Shown: positions 22,421 to 32,500 of the stretch, in pieces | Layout of the letters: every line of letters begins with the position of its first letter | How positions within the stretch are numbered: the stretch's first letter is position 1 | The notes under the pieces: generated by a model | Database searches by the model: none | Told to the model about the DNA's origin: nothing | Seen by the model: the letters and a program-made list of their open reading frames with translations, nothing else | NCBI GenBank assembly: GCA_032158295.1 | Contig: CM063249.1 | Span: 528,501 to 592,500, forward strand | Direction of reading: 5' to 3' | Source of the DNA: Pycnopodia helianthoides | Lineage: Eukaryota; Echinodermata; Asteroidea; Forcipulatida; Asteriidae | Length of the DNA: 64,000 nt | Translations under genes and position numbers: made by a program

Positions 22421-23873
22421 ATATTGAAATATATCGGCATGTGCTGACAACGTGCCTCGTTTAAGGATTCCTTGTCCAGTCAGTGCAGCGCTTAGGGAAA
22501 CCAACAACAGTATGCTGTACACATTCTGGTAACAAGCCTGTTCAGATTGTGTCTTCGCGTTTTTGTAATCGCCCGATTTCTATTTCTTTGATTTTTGTTA
22601 TTTATGATGATTCTTTGTTTTGCATGGTAAACTTTTATTGATACTCCCGTGAAACTATATCATATATCCTAAACACAACCCAGCTTGCCGGCCGTCTCAG
22701 GTAACCCGTTACTTTAATTGGCTCCCCACTCTGCATCTCGATCAATTGTAACATCCTGCTGAATCTATCCGGTGAGGAAACTCAAACACTGCACATCGAC
22801 AGGTGGCCAAAGCCCACCTGGTATTTCGGCTCTAAAAAAGAATCTGGCGATAATAGCTTACCTCTAACATTATCACCCAATTCTTTTTTTTTATTTTTCG
22901 AGAAGAGCGAACGTGTAATTGTAGCTTTAGCTTGCCGTGTTTGTGTCTCAAATTCCAGATGGCTTTTCGGCGGGGACCAAGAAAACACGCCGAGAATAGA
23001 GGCGGGGGAAATATTCATGGCAACTTCTTTCGTAACTTTTAGAAATTGTCCAAATAGATTAACCATCATTGCTGAGACTTGTATATGTTTTTTTCTCCCA
23101 CAGTGCGACTTAATTTCCCATGTGCCGCCACGATAATGAATCTCCGATTTTGTTTTCTGTCTAGAATTGTATCTTCAATTTGCAGGAGCGGCTTAGGGTG
23201 TAATTTGATTCTTGTTGTCTCCAGATAAAACTATTTTAATCGACAGACTACAAGTCTTTTTCCCTTGGAAAGTCTTTTGCAGGTTCCTGGAGATGTTCCA
23301 TTATGTCTCGGTTGATACCGATACCCTGCTGCTTGCCGTGTTTAAGCTCGGGAGTCGTCTAATTTAATTGGGGACGCCCACTGATGTTGTTTCGGGGCCG
23401 CAAGTTTTAAATTGTGTTATGGAAAGTCTCTCAAATGAGTTCTAATGTCTGCAAATCGTTATTGGTTTGTGTATATTTCCCCCCTTCTTCATCTTCTACG
23501 TTTTCCGATTTCATCAGTACAAAGTGGATCTTAACAAAAGGACTCAAATGTACAATTCAATAAGGAATGGAGTGGTTCGATCACTTTTAATCCACACAAA
23601 ATGGGATTTAAAGGGACCATAGACCCTGTGATAAATGGTTGGCCAGTAGCCACATTCGATGCAAAGTACAAGATAGATAGTTATCAAAAGAAGATTGATG
23701 ACATTCAATCAGAAAGCTCACTTATTGTAAAGTGGTTTTTCCCCCTACTTCTATCCCCCACCCCCAGAGAAAAACTATCAAAGCCAAGAAGATAGACTCC
23801 CCGAGCTTATGCTCCTTTATTTTGATTGCCATGACCAGAAGATATGATGTGAAAAATATATATATCATTCTGT

Positions 23874-24003
23874 TTGTACTTCACGCGAAAGCGAAAGCGA
23901 AGCGAATTTTCTTGCGTCACAATATTGGAAAACAGGCAAGTACCAATTATTGCGTCACCAAAATTTCGCTTCGCATTCGCTTTCGTCGAAGTATGAACCG
24001 GGC
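23874..24003. mobile_element. MITE with GAAAGCGAA-rich inverted arms, copy 1
   Basis: The left arm (TACTTCACGCGAAAGCGAAA, then GCGAAGCGAATTTTC) and the right arm (AAATTTCGCTTCGCATTCGC, then TTTCGTCGAAGTA) are inverted copies. Each is followed inward by a GCGTCAC block. A second, partly deleted copy lies at 27885-27990. The compact, mostly palindromic structure and lack of coding capacity mark it as non-autonomous. Confidence 0.75.
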
Positions 24004-24299
24004 ATCCTGTTGTTAGCGCCTGGCCTGGGAATGTTATGACCCCAAAATCCAAGTGCGTGTTTTGATTAATGATGTGGAACTGGGTCTTTTTATTAACGTA
24101 TTGTGGTTTACATGGGATCAATCCTACCAACATAAAACAGTCCAATAGTTTAGATGTTGATTTACCAAAAGGTTTTGGGTTTTGGGAGAGGTGGGAATGA
24201 TTGCAAGTTTTGTTGCGTTGAGCAAAATACTTGGAGATGGCACAACACATATGAGCAGCACCATACTGTCATCTAAAGCCTGCCTGAAGGTATCTTGGT

Positions 24300-24955
24300 C
24301 CTAAATGTAGGGCACATATTGGACCTAGAGTGTAGCATAGGGCAAAGTGTATCCTTGACTACACTTAGGGCAGACAGGGTTACATTTAGGTACATGTTAC
24401 AATTATGTACAGGGTTTGGGCAACGTTTAGGTTAGGGCTACATTGAAGTACAGGGTTTGTGCTAAATTTAGGTTTGAGCTACATTTATCTACATGATTGC
24501 AGCTACATTTAGGTTCAGGCTACTCTGATGTACATGGCGGAGGCTGCATTCAGGTTCAGGCTACATTTAGGTTCAGGCTACATTTAGGTTCAGGCTACAT
24601 TTAGGTTCAGGCTACATTTAGGTTCAGGCTACATTTAGGTTCAGGCTACATTTAGGTTCAGGCTACATTTAGGTTCAGGCTACATTTAGGTTCAGGCTAC
24701 TTTAGTTAGCTACATTTGGTTCGAGGCTACATTCTAGGTTCAGGTACTTGATGTACATGGCGGAGGCTATACATTCAGGTTCAAGTTACATTTGATGTAC
24801 AGGTCTTGGGTATACGTTTGGGTTCAGGCTACATTTATGTACAGGTCTTGGGTATACGTTTGGGTTCAGGCTACATTTATGTACAGGGCTTGGGTACATT
24901 TGGGTTCAGGCTACATTTATATACTGGGCTGTGGCTACATTAAGCCTCTGCCTGC
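24300..24955 (+). repeat. 17-bp minisatellite GGCTACATTTAGGTTCA with decayed flanks
   Basis: The unit is perfectly repeated about nine times at 24555-24706. On both sides it grades into longer, diverged variants (GGGTTTGGGCTACATTTAGG, GGTTCAGGCTACATTTATGT). A 42-bp period is visible at 24795-24880 (CAGGTCTTGGGTATACGTTT). Related motifs recur at 48175-48310, 61828-61945 and 62500-62535, where they adjoin A-rich arrays. The 84-residue open frame with a repeated MYRSWVYVWVQATF reads the 42-bp units and is not a gene. Confidence 0.9.
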
Positions 24956-26074
24956 ATCTAGTTGCCGCTCTTGTTGCAATATGAGAAATCATAAAGTACA
25001 GAACAAGACGGCAAAATTTCATAGAAATGCGACTTCAAAAATGTAATGTATTCCTTTGTTTACATTATGTAGGACGAGACCAATTTTCAGGGTGTTTCGT
25101 TTAGGTGTTGTGATATCAATAAACTGTCAAAGTCTTGCGCGTATTCGAGCTTCCGGGACCATTGTGGTCCAGACCATTATGGAGTTTTGCGTGGAGTTTT
25201 TAAAACGCAGTTCATGATATGGCCATCGAAATTATATAATATGCTGTTGGGGATGCAATACTAAGTGTTGAACAATATGAAAGTAAAACCAATTCAACAA
25301 AATAACGCAAAAAAACGAGAATAAGACTTGACCTCCGTTTCCGTTACTTGTAAAAAAAAAAAAAATAATAAATAAAATACGTTTTTTCTCCAACTGACGG
25401 TCATGTTGTCATTAAACCTATGTGATGGACGCACAAGTTCGGACGTGATTGGCCATTGGGGTTTCTAAAAATAAGCATCCTCGTCCCAAGTTTTAATTTT
25501 GTTTCAGTGTTAAGTTGAACAAACTACTTTTGTTATATTTAAAATGACATTTTATTTATAACAACTTGCTATGGGTATTTTGATAATCCAAACTTTTTTA
25601 TAAAATATGGTCTTCATAGAAAAATGTAGTCTTCGTTCGAGTTTTTTTCTCGTTTTCTATAAGCGCGAGAACTTGATCTGTGATTCAAGTCAATTTCTCG
25701 ATGATGGTTGACACATAGGCCTACTGTTTTCAGGGAGTGCTAATACGCTGTGGTTCTTACAAAAGGCATGGCTCTAAAACATATAGGTCTATACACCGCT
25801 TCCTTCTTGTAAAATTGTCCCTTCATTTTAACCATCCAGTACGTACACTTCATGTCTTATGTCTTAAGACATACCTGTCAATGCATCATCATCTAGGAGC
25901 AATTTGTCGAAATATATTGCGAGTTCGGCTGAAAGCTTTTTGCGCTAGCAATACTTTAAAAGGCATTTCGGATTACATGGTTTCGTGGTTTCCGTGTGGG
26001 AGATTGATGTGACTGAAATAATTTTTGCACCTGCTGGCAGAAGCAGGCATTGGAACAAAATGTGTTAAATTTTA

Positions 26075-26270
26075 ATAGGGGATTTGAGGCTCTGCATGGT
26101 CGAGATAGATATTTAACAAGCCCGGAATGTCATCTTTGAATCGGCAAGGCTATTTATCATTTCGTAAAGGGCACCTCCATTAGAAAAAAATCTTAAAGGG
26201 TAATGGGAATATTTTGAAGGGGCACCGAGGCGCAAACCAGAGGTATCAGAGGGGCTACAGCCTGCCCTTT
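26075..26270 (+). repeat. Unclassified repeat-like stretch flanking a SINE
   Basis: The segment has a GGGGATTTGAGGCTCTGCAT start and AAGGGGCACCGAGGCGCAAA followed by GGGGCTACAGCCTGCCC, directly before the SINE head at 26270. It reads like the interrupted end of a dispersed element, but no second copy was seen in this window, so the call is weak. Confidence 0.3.
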
Positions 26271-26590
26271 GTGCCGTCTACTGGCCGAGCAATCAATCGC
26301 ACTGGACTCAAGATCTGGTGTTTTTGTTCATCAGAGTGTGGGTTCCAATCCCGGTCTTGACACTTGTGTCCTTTAGCAACACACTTAACCGTTTTTGATT
26401 CGTCCTTCGGATGGGACGTAAAGCCGTAGGTCCCATGTTATGTAGTGCACGTAAAAAATCTAGTACACTTCTCGTTTAGACAAAGGCTTTGCCCCGTCGT
26501 TTTCTGGTATTTGTTTTAGCTCAACTTAGCTGTAGATTGAGCTACAGCACCCTTACAACGTGCCATAATGTCCCATAATTCATACACTTT
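26270..26590 (+). mobile_element. SINE family 1 copy, plus strand
   Basis: The head CTGGCCGAGCAATCAATCGC is followed by ACTGGACTCAAGATCTGG and the B box GGGTTCCAATCCCGG. The central domain TGTCCTTTAGCAACACACTT, then CGTCCTTCGGATGGGACGTA and AAGCCGTAGGTCCCATG, is the cleanest example in the window. The tail reaches ACAACGTGCCATAA near 26570. Confidence 0.88.
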
Positions 26591-26639
26591 GCAAACCTGT
26601 CTTCGAAACATCTTAATATGCGTATTAAGACACCCGTAG

Positions 26640-27884
26640 ATATTTATTTATTTATGTTTTGTCTCTTGCGTTGAAGCTGTACAGCTTTATTTGTTCTTCA
26701 ACCAAAAATCCAACAATAATACATCAATTAAAGTCTACAAGAAATACTACTATTATACAGTAATACAATACACCATTTACAATTTACGATTTAGCGTGAC
26801 ATAATCACGTGATTAGAAAAACCCAGGGAAAATCATTTAAATTAAAACAATAATATTAATAATGAAACAAAAGATTACCAGAACTACAAGAACAAGGTTC
26901 AGAAATGAAAACCCGCACTTATAGTAATTGGTATTTCATGAAAAGGTTAATAATAAACAAATAAACCCAATGCTGACGTTGAAACGAGTAACTAACAACT
27001 CACCTGTACGATAACTTCAACAACAATACACATCCCTTACACCTTTACGAAATACAACCAAAAGCTACGGCATGCAGTTCTCCTAATCATCCGAAGGGAA
27101 CTTGATAGATACTTTAAATATACAATGATACCAAACGGAGGTGATATATATCGCAAACGGGGACAACACAAAAACCTACTTATGTAAAAGGAGAAGGAAT
27201 CTCATTAAAACTTAACCCATCATTATCATTAAAGGAACACAGCACTTTTTTTGTTGTGTAACACGTCGTAAAGATTTTATGACACATTTTGTTTTGTACC
27301 AAAAAAAGAAAGGCCTTATGCTTTACGTTTTGTAACCACGAATGATGTCAACATCAGTAGGGCATGTATGACTGTCAGATTTTAGTTTACACCTGACCTT
27401 CCGTATTTGACGCTACATTTTAACAACAACACTTTTCACTGATTTAAGCTAATATCACAAAATTATGTTTAGGTCGGTAGGGTAAAAGTACATGTTTTCC
27501 GTGTATTTATCTAGAGACATTAAAACAAGTTCAAGCATTATTTGAACACGAGCATTAAATACAAACGATGCTGGTGGGATTCGTTCTCAGTTTTTTTACA
27601 AAGAGGACATAACATGTCTGGAACTTGTTTGCGTCTTAAGGAGAACATCTCTAGAAGGAAGAACTCCATGTTTCACTTTATACCAAAACTGTTTATTTTT
27701 AGAATCCAACGATGAGTTTTGTTTTTTGTTTTTTTTAATCTCTCCCCCAAACTGGCCACTCAGTATGAGATGCGTGGTGAAAACTATATTGCCATATGAT
27801 TTCTTTTGAGCTTTAGGGGCAACGAGATTAGCATAATTACTTTTAGCAGCAGTTTTTGATATGTGAAATTGTTTAGTCTTATTA
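26640..27884 (-). mobile_element. Degenerate non-LTR retrotransposon (LINE) 3' end
   Basis: The minus strand carries a broken reverse-transcriptase C-terminus (27540-27884). About 900 bp of apparently non-coding 3' region follows, ending in an AAATAAATAAATA tail at 26640-26655. A short microsatellite tail of this kind is typical of several LINE clades. The 5' side is truncated where the MITE at 27885 begins. The clade could not be told from the short coding part. Confidence 0.6.
27540..27884 (-). pseudogene. Reverse transcriptase C-terminal zinc-knuckle remnant (LINE)
   Basis: Reading the minus strand from 27884 gives an open frame of about 70 residues including YGNIVFTTHLILSGQFGGEI and then FWYKVKHGVLPSRDVLL. 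After one frame change near 27625 it continues VPDMLCPLCKKTENESHQH and meets a stop at about 27540. The pattern WxKxKHGxLPxRDxL...CPLCKxxExxxH is that of the zinc-binding segment that follows the reverse transcriptase domain in many LINE proteins. It lacks a start codon, the catalytic RT domain and an intact frame, so it is dead. It lies inside the intron, antisense to the myosin gene. Confidence 0.65.
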
Positions 27885-27990
27885 GGCCATGTTTATACTT
27901 TTCGCTAATTGTGGAAGCAAAGCGAATTTTCTCACGTCACAATATTGGAAAGCGGGGCGTTGTGTATTGTTTGCGTCACATAATTCGCTG
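27885..27990. mobile_element. MITE with GCGAATTTTC arms, copy 2 (partial)
   Basis: GGCCATGTTTATACTTTTCG and AAGCGAATTTTCTCACGTCA, then CAATATTGGAAAGCGGGGCG, match the element at 23874-24003. The right arm stops at GCGTCACATAATTCGCTG, so the outer part of that end is deleted. It abuts the LINE remnant at 27884. Confidence 0.65.
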
Positions 27991-28894
27991 TTTATTATTT
28001 GGACTAAATAATATAAATGAATATTTTTACTCTAGGACTGATTGAACCGTTCTTACTGTAACCCTTTTAACAGTCGCTGGAAATTTGATTTTGGCAAAAT
28101 CAGCGAACAGCTCAAACGACATTTGGTGTCAATTGATTCAGACCACTTCCATACTAACTCTTGCCCTGGGAATAAATGTATTAAAAGTAAACATTTTTGT
28201 AGTGCAGCATCAATAGATTTGGGGTTCGCTTTCTTGTGAAATTTCCAATAAAGTCCAAATTCCCAAATACATGATTTGGCATTAAGCCTTGCCGTCGTTA
28301 ACTAACACTTCGGCGACACAATTACCCTAATAATGGCTTTTATGGTTCTATTGGTACCCTGGGTCAGCTATAGTGTTGATTTCCTCGGCGCCAACTCAGT
28401 CCTATAACCCAATTGTTGTTTTTCGTTTCGGCTTTACGGAAATTATGCGTTTCATCTCCGGTCCGTGGATCGTCGGTGGTACTTTTGACAAACGGGTCTT
28501 GAATATTTATCGTGAGAGAAGCAATACCGTGCGGACAGTCCTTGAAGTTGTGTAGATTAGTTTCTTGTTTTGTTTCATTTTTGTTTTTTAATGCAAACTT
28601 GAGCAGAAGTTATTAGAATCTGTCATTGAGGATCTTGGGTGGTTACCCAAGATTCTGGTTCATTCTCGGACAGTGGATTAAGGCTTGATCGTATGCAATG
28701 TTTGGCACGGCTGGAAATTTGGCAATCACGGAAGGATTACAGCCACAGCCCCTCTGGGACTCGACAAAATATTGTTTGTGTTTAAGAGTGTTTTGTGTTG
28801 AAGATTATTGAATGAATAATTCAATACCTTCTTGTATTTCGTGCATTTTGACCTTGTGTATGGTTTGGATTTTCAGTCTCTACCTAATTGCATG

Positions 28895-29045
28895 GGTTTC
28901 CCCCGTTTGGGGTTTATTCTCCATGGTTCCCCGTTTGGGTTATTCTCCATGGGTTTCCCCCCGTTTGGGTTTATTCTCCCATGGGTTTCGCCCGTTTGGG
29001 TTTATTCTCCCATGGGTTTCCCCCGTTTGGGGTTTATTCTCCTTC
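28895..29045 (+). repeat. ~30-bp minisatellite (GGGTTTCCCCCGTTTGGG...)
   Basis: About five copies of ATGGGTTTCCCCCGTTTGGG, then GTTTATTCTCC, with 1-3 bp length changes. The three overlapping + strand open frames that look like repeated Pro/Trp/Gly peptides arise from this array, so no gene is called. Confidence 0.9.
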
Positions 29046-31968
29046 GCCCACTCCACATCTAAAGCTTGCGTTTCTTCTTGTTTTCTGAATAATCATCCCG
29101 GTATTACCGCATGCGCTGACGGATGTGTAAATAAATTAATAAATTAAATAATAATACAAAACACTATTAGTGTCATTCTGAACGCCCACTGATTATAAAA
29201 TCCTCCAGAACACATTTCCGTCTGAAATACTGCAAAGGTCAAGGAGAATAGCATTTTGAAGACCCAACAAATCATCATCGTTTGGCTGCCGTTATCGATT
29301 CAAGCGTGCTACCGTTCAAGTGCGTGTAATCCAGAACATAACACGGAATGTCGTTGTTTTTTCGAAAATGTGACCATCCAAATTTGAAGAAATTGTCACT
29401 GATTGGCTACAAGGTGTGTCCAATGAAAACGAGAAGATGAACAGGAATGTAGTGTTTCAAAAAACGTTTTGACGTACTGTCCCCGTATAAGGTTTGTATG
29501 GTGAAGGGTGAATCCAATTTATGTACATTGATCGAGTGTCAAAACACGTTGATCAAACACGATGGACGGTTATCCCTTACACAACTGCATCTGCCTTGGG
29601 CAAGTATTATTAAAAAAACAAAAAAAAGTCAACACATAAATCAATCCAGTCTATTAAGTTTTGTAATCATTAAATTCTCAGAAACTATGCACATTTCTTT
29701 CTAATTAAAATGCTATTTGTGATGTGAGCTGAAAGATCACTCGTCTTGGACGTTAGACCTATCAACCAACTCATTTTTTTCGTTTTGGTCGTGGGGGGGG
29801 GGGGCTGGTTAATCTGTTAATGCACTTGTCGTAGTCTGATTTCCTGAGGGAGTCTGCGTCTTCTGTCGTTCGGCACGCTCGACTGCTTCTTCATCGCCAT
29901 CCAATGTCTACTTGTGAGGTTTGTTTTGCTTCGGCGAGCACCAAGAGAGTTGGCTTTAAGAGCCTTTCGCTCGTTCCTGGTCTGATATTAATCAAACCTT
30001 GGGTGTACACAAGACTCACATTGTGGTCTGTGCTCTTTTGCTAGTGATACTATAAACACTTAGTCTGTACAGATAGCCACGGGCATGGATTGCTGGGGGT
30101 AAAGGGAAGTATGTTTCTGAGCTCGTCACCAGATAGCTGAGTTGGACTTGGCTTAAATGGAAAATAAGTTGTATCAATGACAGAGAGCACTAGCCCATCT
30201 ACACGAGGGCCGTCTTGAAAATATCATACCGCAGTGCATCTTGGGAAAGCAAGTGCAGTTAACCGGAGCCAATTTCGCACTAGGACCATTTGTCAACTTG
30301 AATACGATATTGCCTGGTACTCGTTAATCTCAGTTAGTGCCAGTTCATATCAGCCACTAGTAGACAAAGGGGTCTTGTGCCAACTTGGCCCTTGTTATGT
30401 TGCCGAGATGGACGCCCTGTTGTAGTTTACGAGTAGCTCTGACAGGTTTCACCTGTGTGCCGCATTGTTTCAAAATTCGCTCGGCATGGTGGTTGCCGAT
30501 GTTTTTTGGACTCGTCGAATTTCACCCATAAACCCTTTCGCGCTGATCATCTTTGGTCATGCATCACTGGGACATGCATACTGGTTTTAATTTTACTGTA
30601 ATGTATGATTAATATTCGAAGAAGGGACATTACCAACCATAGTGTTCAATGTTTTGGTGGGGCACAAAATAAATTCGTTTGAGGTCATTTTTTGTCCCTC
30701 GTTGTTTGATATCCAAGTTGTTTTAGCATTGAGTAATAGCTAACATCGGTGTTTCAAAAGCCCATTGTGTTACTCCGCAAGACTCCCAAATCACCAATAT
30801 GTCCTCGCTATGCGAAGACACCACGTGAAATATCTCTTGTGAACACGTGTGGTTCTTTGAAGACCAGAACACTCAATGTTCACTGATAAACACTGATCGA
30901 ATTGTTTGAGTGACAGTTCTTCTCAGAACCACTCTTTTTCCAAGGAGAGATTACGAACGGTGTCACCACAAACCTCCGCGTTGACGAACCTTCTATGCAG
31001 ACCCTCAAGTCTAACCTACAAAACCTTTGAATGTTATATTTTTGCAGAAACAGTTTTCAATGTGAATGTATTTAAGTTATAGCCCGATTGTGATTCCAAT
31101 CATTTTAAAGCAGTTCAAGTGGCAAGTGTAAGATAAGCACGTGTTGATGGTTGTTCGTTCTAATTGTTGTTTTAATGCCGCAACAGGGAATTTTGAACTC
31201 CATGTATTTAATCACCCATTACAGCTTAACCATAGCCCTACACGTGTTGTATAGTATCTCCTGTATAGTCCTTATCAAACTCTTTCAGAGTCTTTCAGCT
31301 TTGTTTAAGGATGCCTGGCTGTAAGCAAAGCACGGCTGTGGTTGATTTGCATGACGGAAAAAACTTTGGCAAAAGATCTTTGGGAGGGATTTTGAGTGTT
31401 GGAGTTCGTTCTCGTTAATACTACTTATCATCTGTCAATGAAACTAAACATTTCGATGTATGCGCTAATAGATAGTTCCCGGTAGATGCCATCTTTAAGG
31501 GTAATTTGGGTTTTGGCTTTGAGCTGCGCCAAGCGTTCTTATTATATGTGCAGCCAAGTGGTTCAGCAACTGGTAATGCAAGAAAGTTGATAAAACTCTC
31601 TCAGGTCGCACTCGTCCATACGCACAACCCATAGTTGTGCATGAAAAATATAATAATTGCCCGTAAAGATGGCTGACTTCACACTGAGTGAGATTTTGTG
31701 GGAACTATTTATTGGCTATTTATTGACCCATCTGGCATGTAATGGAACAAAAGGTGAATTCTATTACCTACCTAGTCGATTGTCAGTAGGTAAATTCCTG
31801 TATTGATTGGTGATCATGCATCAAATAACCAATCAACCAAATCAAACTGTCAACCATGACTAATCCATCAGTCTGACAAATTTATAAACTATTCAGCCAA
31901 CCATGTAAAGCGATCGATCAGCTAATCAACCCATATTAATCAACCACCTTGTCATCAACCCTTAACAG

Positions 31969-32194
31969 GAAAGCCAAGTACACGGTCAATCATGCAAGTT
32001 CAGATGAGGAGGATTTTGAGCCGAGGAGTACGTCCCGCCCTAGCAGCATGTACAGTGAGGACAGCAAGGGGAGTAAAGACTCCGGTGACCTCCTCGCTTG
32101 CTCCTCCCCACACGGGGACGAGAAAGACTCCACACATACTACCATCACCGGACCTAAGAAGAAAGGCTTTGTTGTCAATCCGGACTACTTGTGA
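31969..32194 (+). CDS. MYO18A: MYO18A-like terminal exon with stop codon
   Basis: The exon begins after CCCTTAACAG in phase 2, so the AG left from the exon at 4655-4813 plus G makes Arg. It reads KAKYTVNHASSDEEDFEP, a Ser-rich stretch (STSRPSSMYSEDSKGS), KDSGDLLACSSPHGDEKDS, and ends KKKGFVVNPDYL before TGA at 32192-32194. This is a low-complexity acidic/Ser tail as in other myosin XVIII proteins. The last residues P-D-Y-L fit the class III PDZ-ligand pattern (X-D/E-X-hydrophobic). The family has its own N-terminal PDZ domain, so an intramolecular or partner contact is conceivable (inference). GC content and codon regularity are above the surroundings. The overlapping frames on both strands are shadows. 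The coding call is strong; assignment to this gene rests on phase match, composition and position. Confidence 0.82.
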
Positions 32195-32500
32195 GAAGAA
32201 CAAAAACAAGCTCTCTGTCTTAAGTATTCGAAGCAATATATATATCTATATGTAAGGCTGCTTTCTTTTTTTTATTTGCTTTCATAGTTGATGGGTTTTA
32301 GGCACCTTTTATTCACTCTAAGTTCAAGGACTGGGATTCATAATAATGTGGTTGAAGATATTCCTTTCGCCTCTTCAGAATTTGCTATCTCTTAAGGAAC
32401 CTCACAGCTGAACAGTCATAAACAGCTTCAGTGTGCTCTAGTCCTTCAATTGTAGAATTCACATAAGACGAACGCGAAATAAAATATATATGCGGCGCTC
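32195..32500 (+). other. Probable 3' UTR of the MYO18A-like gene
   Basis: The stretch follows the stop and is AT-rich with a TA-rich patch at 32237-32250 and a T tract at 32264-32273. No other feature is seen. The true end depends on which poly(A) signal is used; another AATAAA occurs near 32691. Confidence 0.5.
32478..32483 (+). promoter_or_regulatory. Candidate poly(A) signal AATAAA
   Basis: This is the first canonical AATAAA after the stop at 32194, 284 bp downstream. No strong GT-rich element follows within 40 bp, so use of this or a later hexamer is uncertain. Confidence 0.45.

Larger units (their letters stand above)
4814..31968 (+). other. Giant (~27 kb) last intron of the MYO18A-like gene
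   Basis: The stretch lies between a donor (AAG|GTAAAT) and an acceptor (CCCTTAACAG) of matching phase 2. It is filled with SINEs, MITEs, a LINE remnant and short tandem repeats, listed separately. I found no further exon resembling myosin XVIII, but tail exons are low-complexity and could be missed. One phase-compatible alternative last exon is proposed at 12160-12292. Sub-stretches 5290-9120, 15960-17680, 17830-19040, 22430-23870, 25050-26070 and 29050-31940 show nothing beyond AT-rich DNA and homopolymer tracts. Confidence 0.7.

Noticed and set aside
23807..24250. A 147-residue minus-strand gene
   Set aside because: Half of the frame lies in an inverted-repeat MITE and the rest has no recognisable family or splice context.
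28812..29147. Repeated Pro/Trp/Gly peptides in three plus-strand frames
   Set aside because: They are produced by a ~30-bp minisatellite with small length changes between units.
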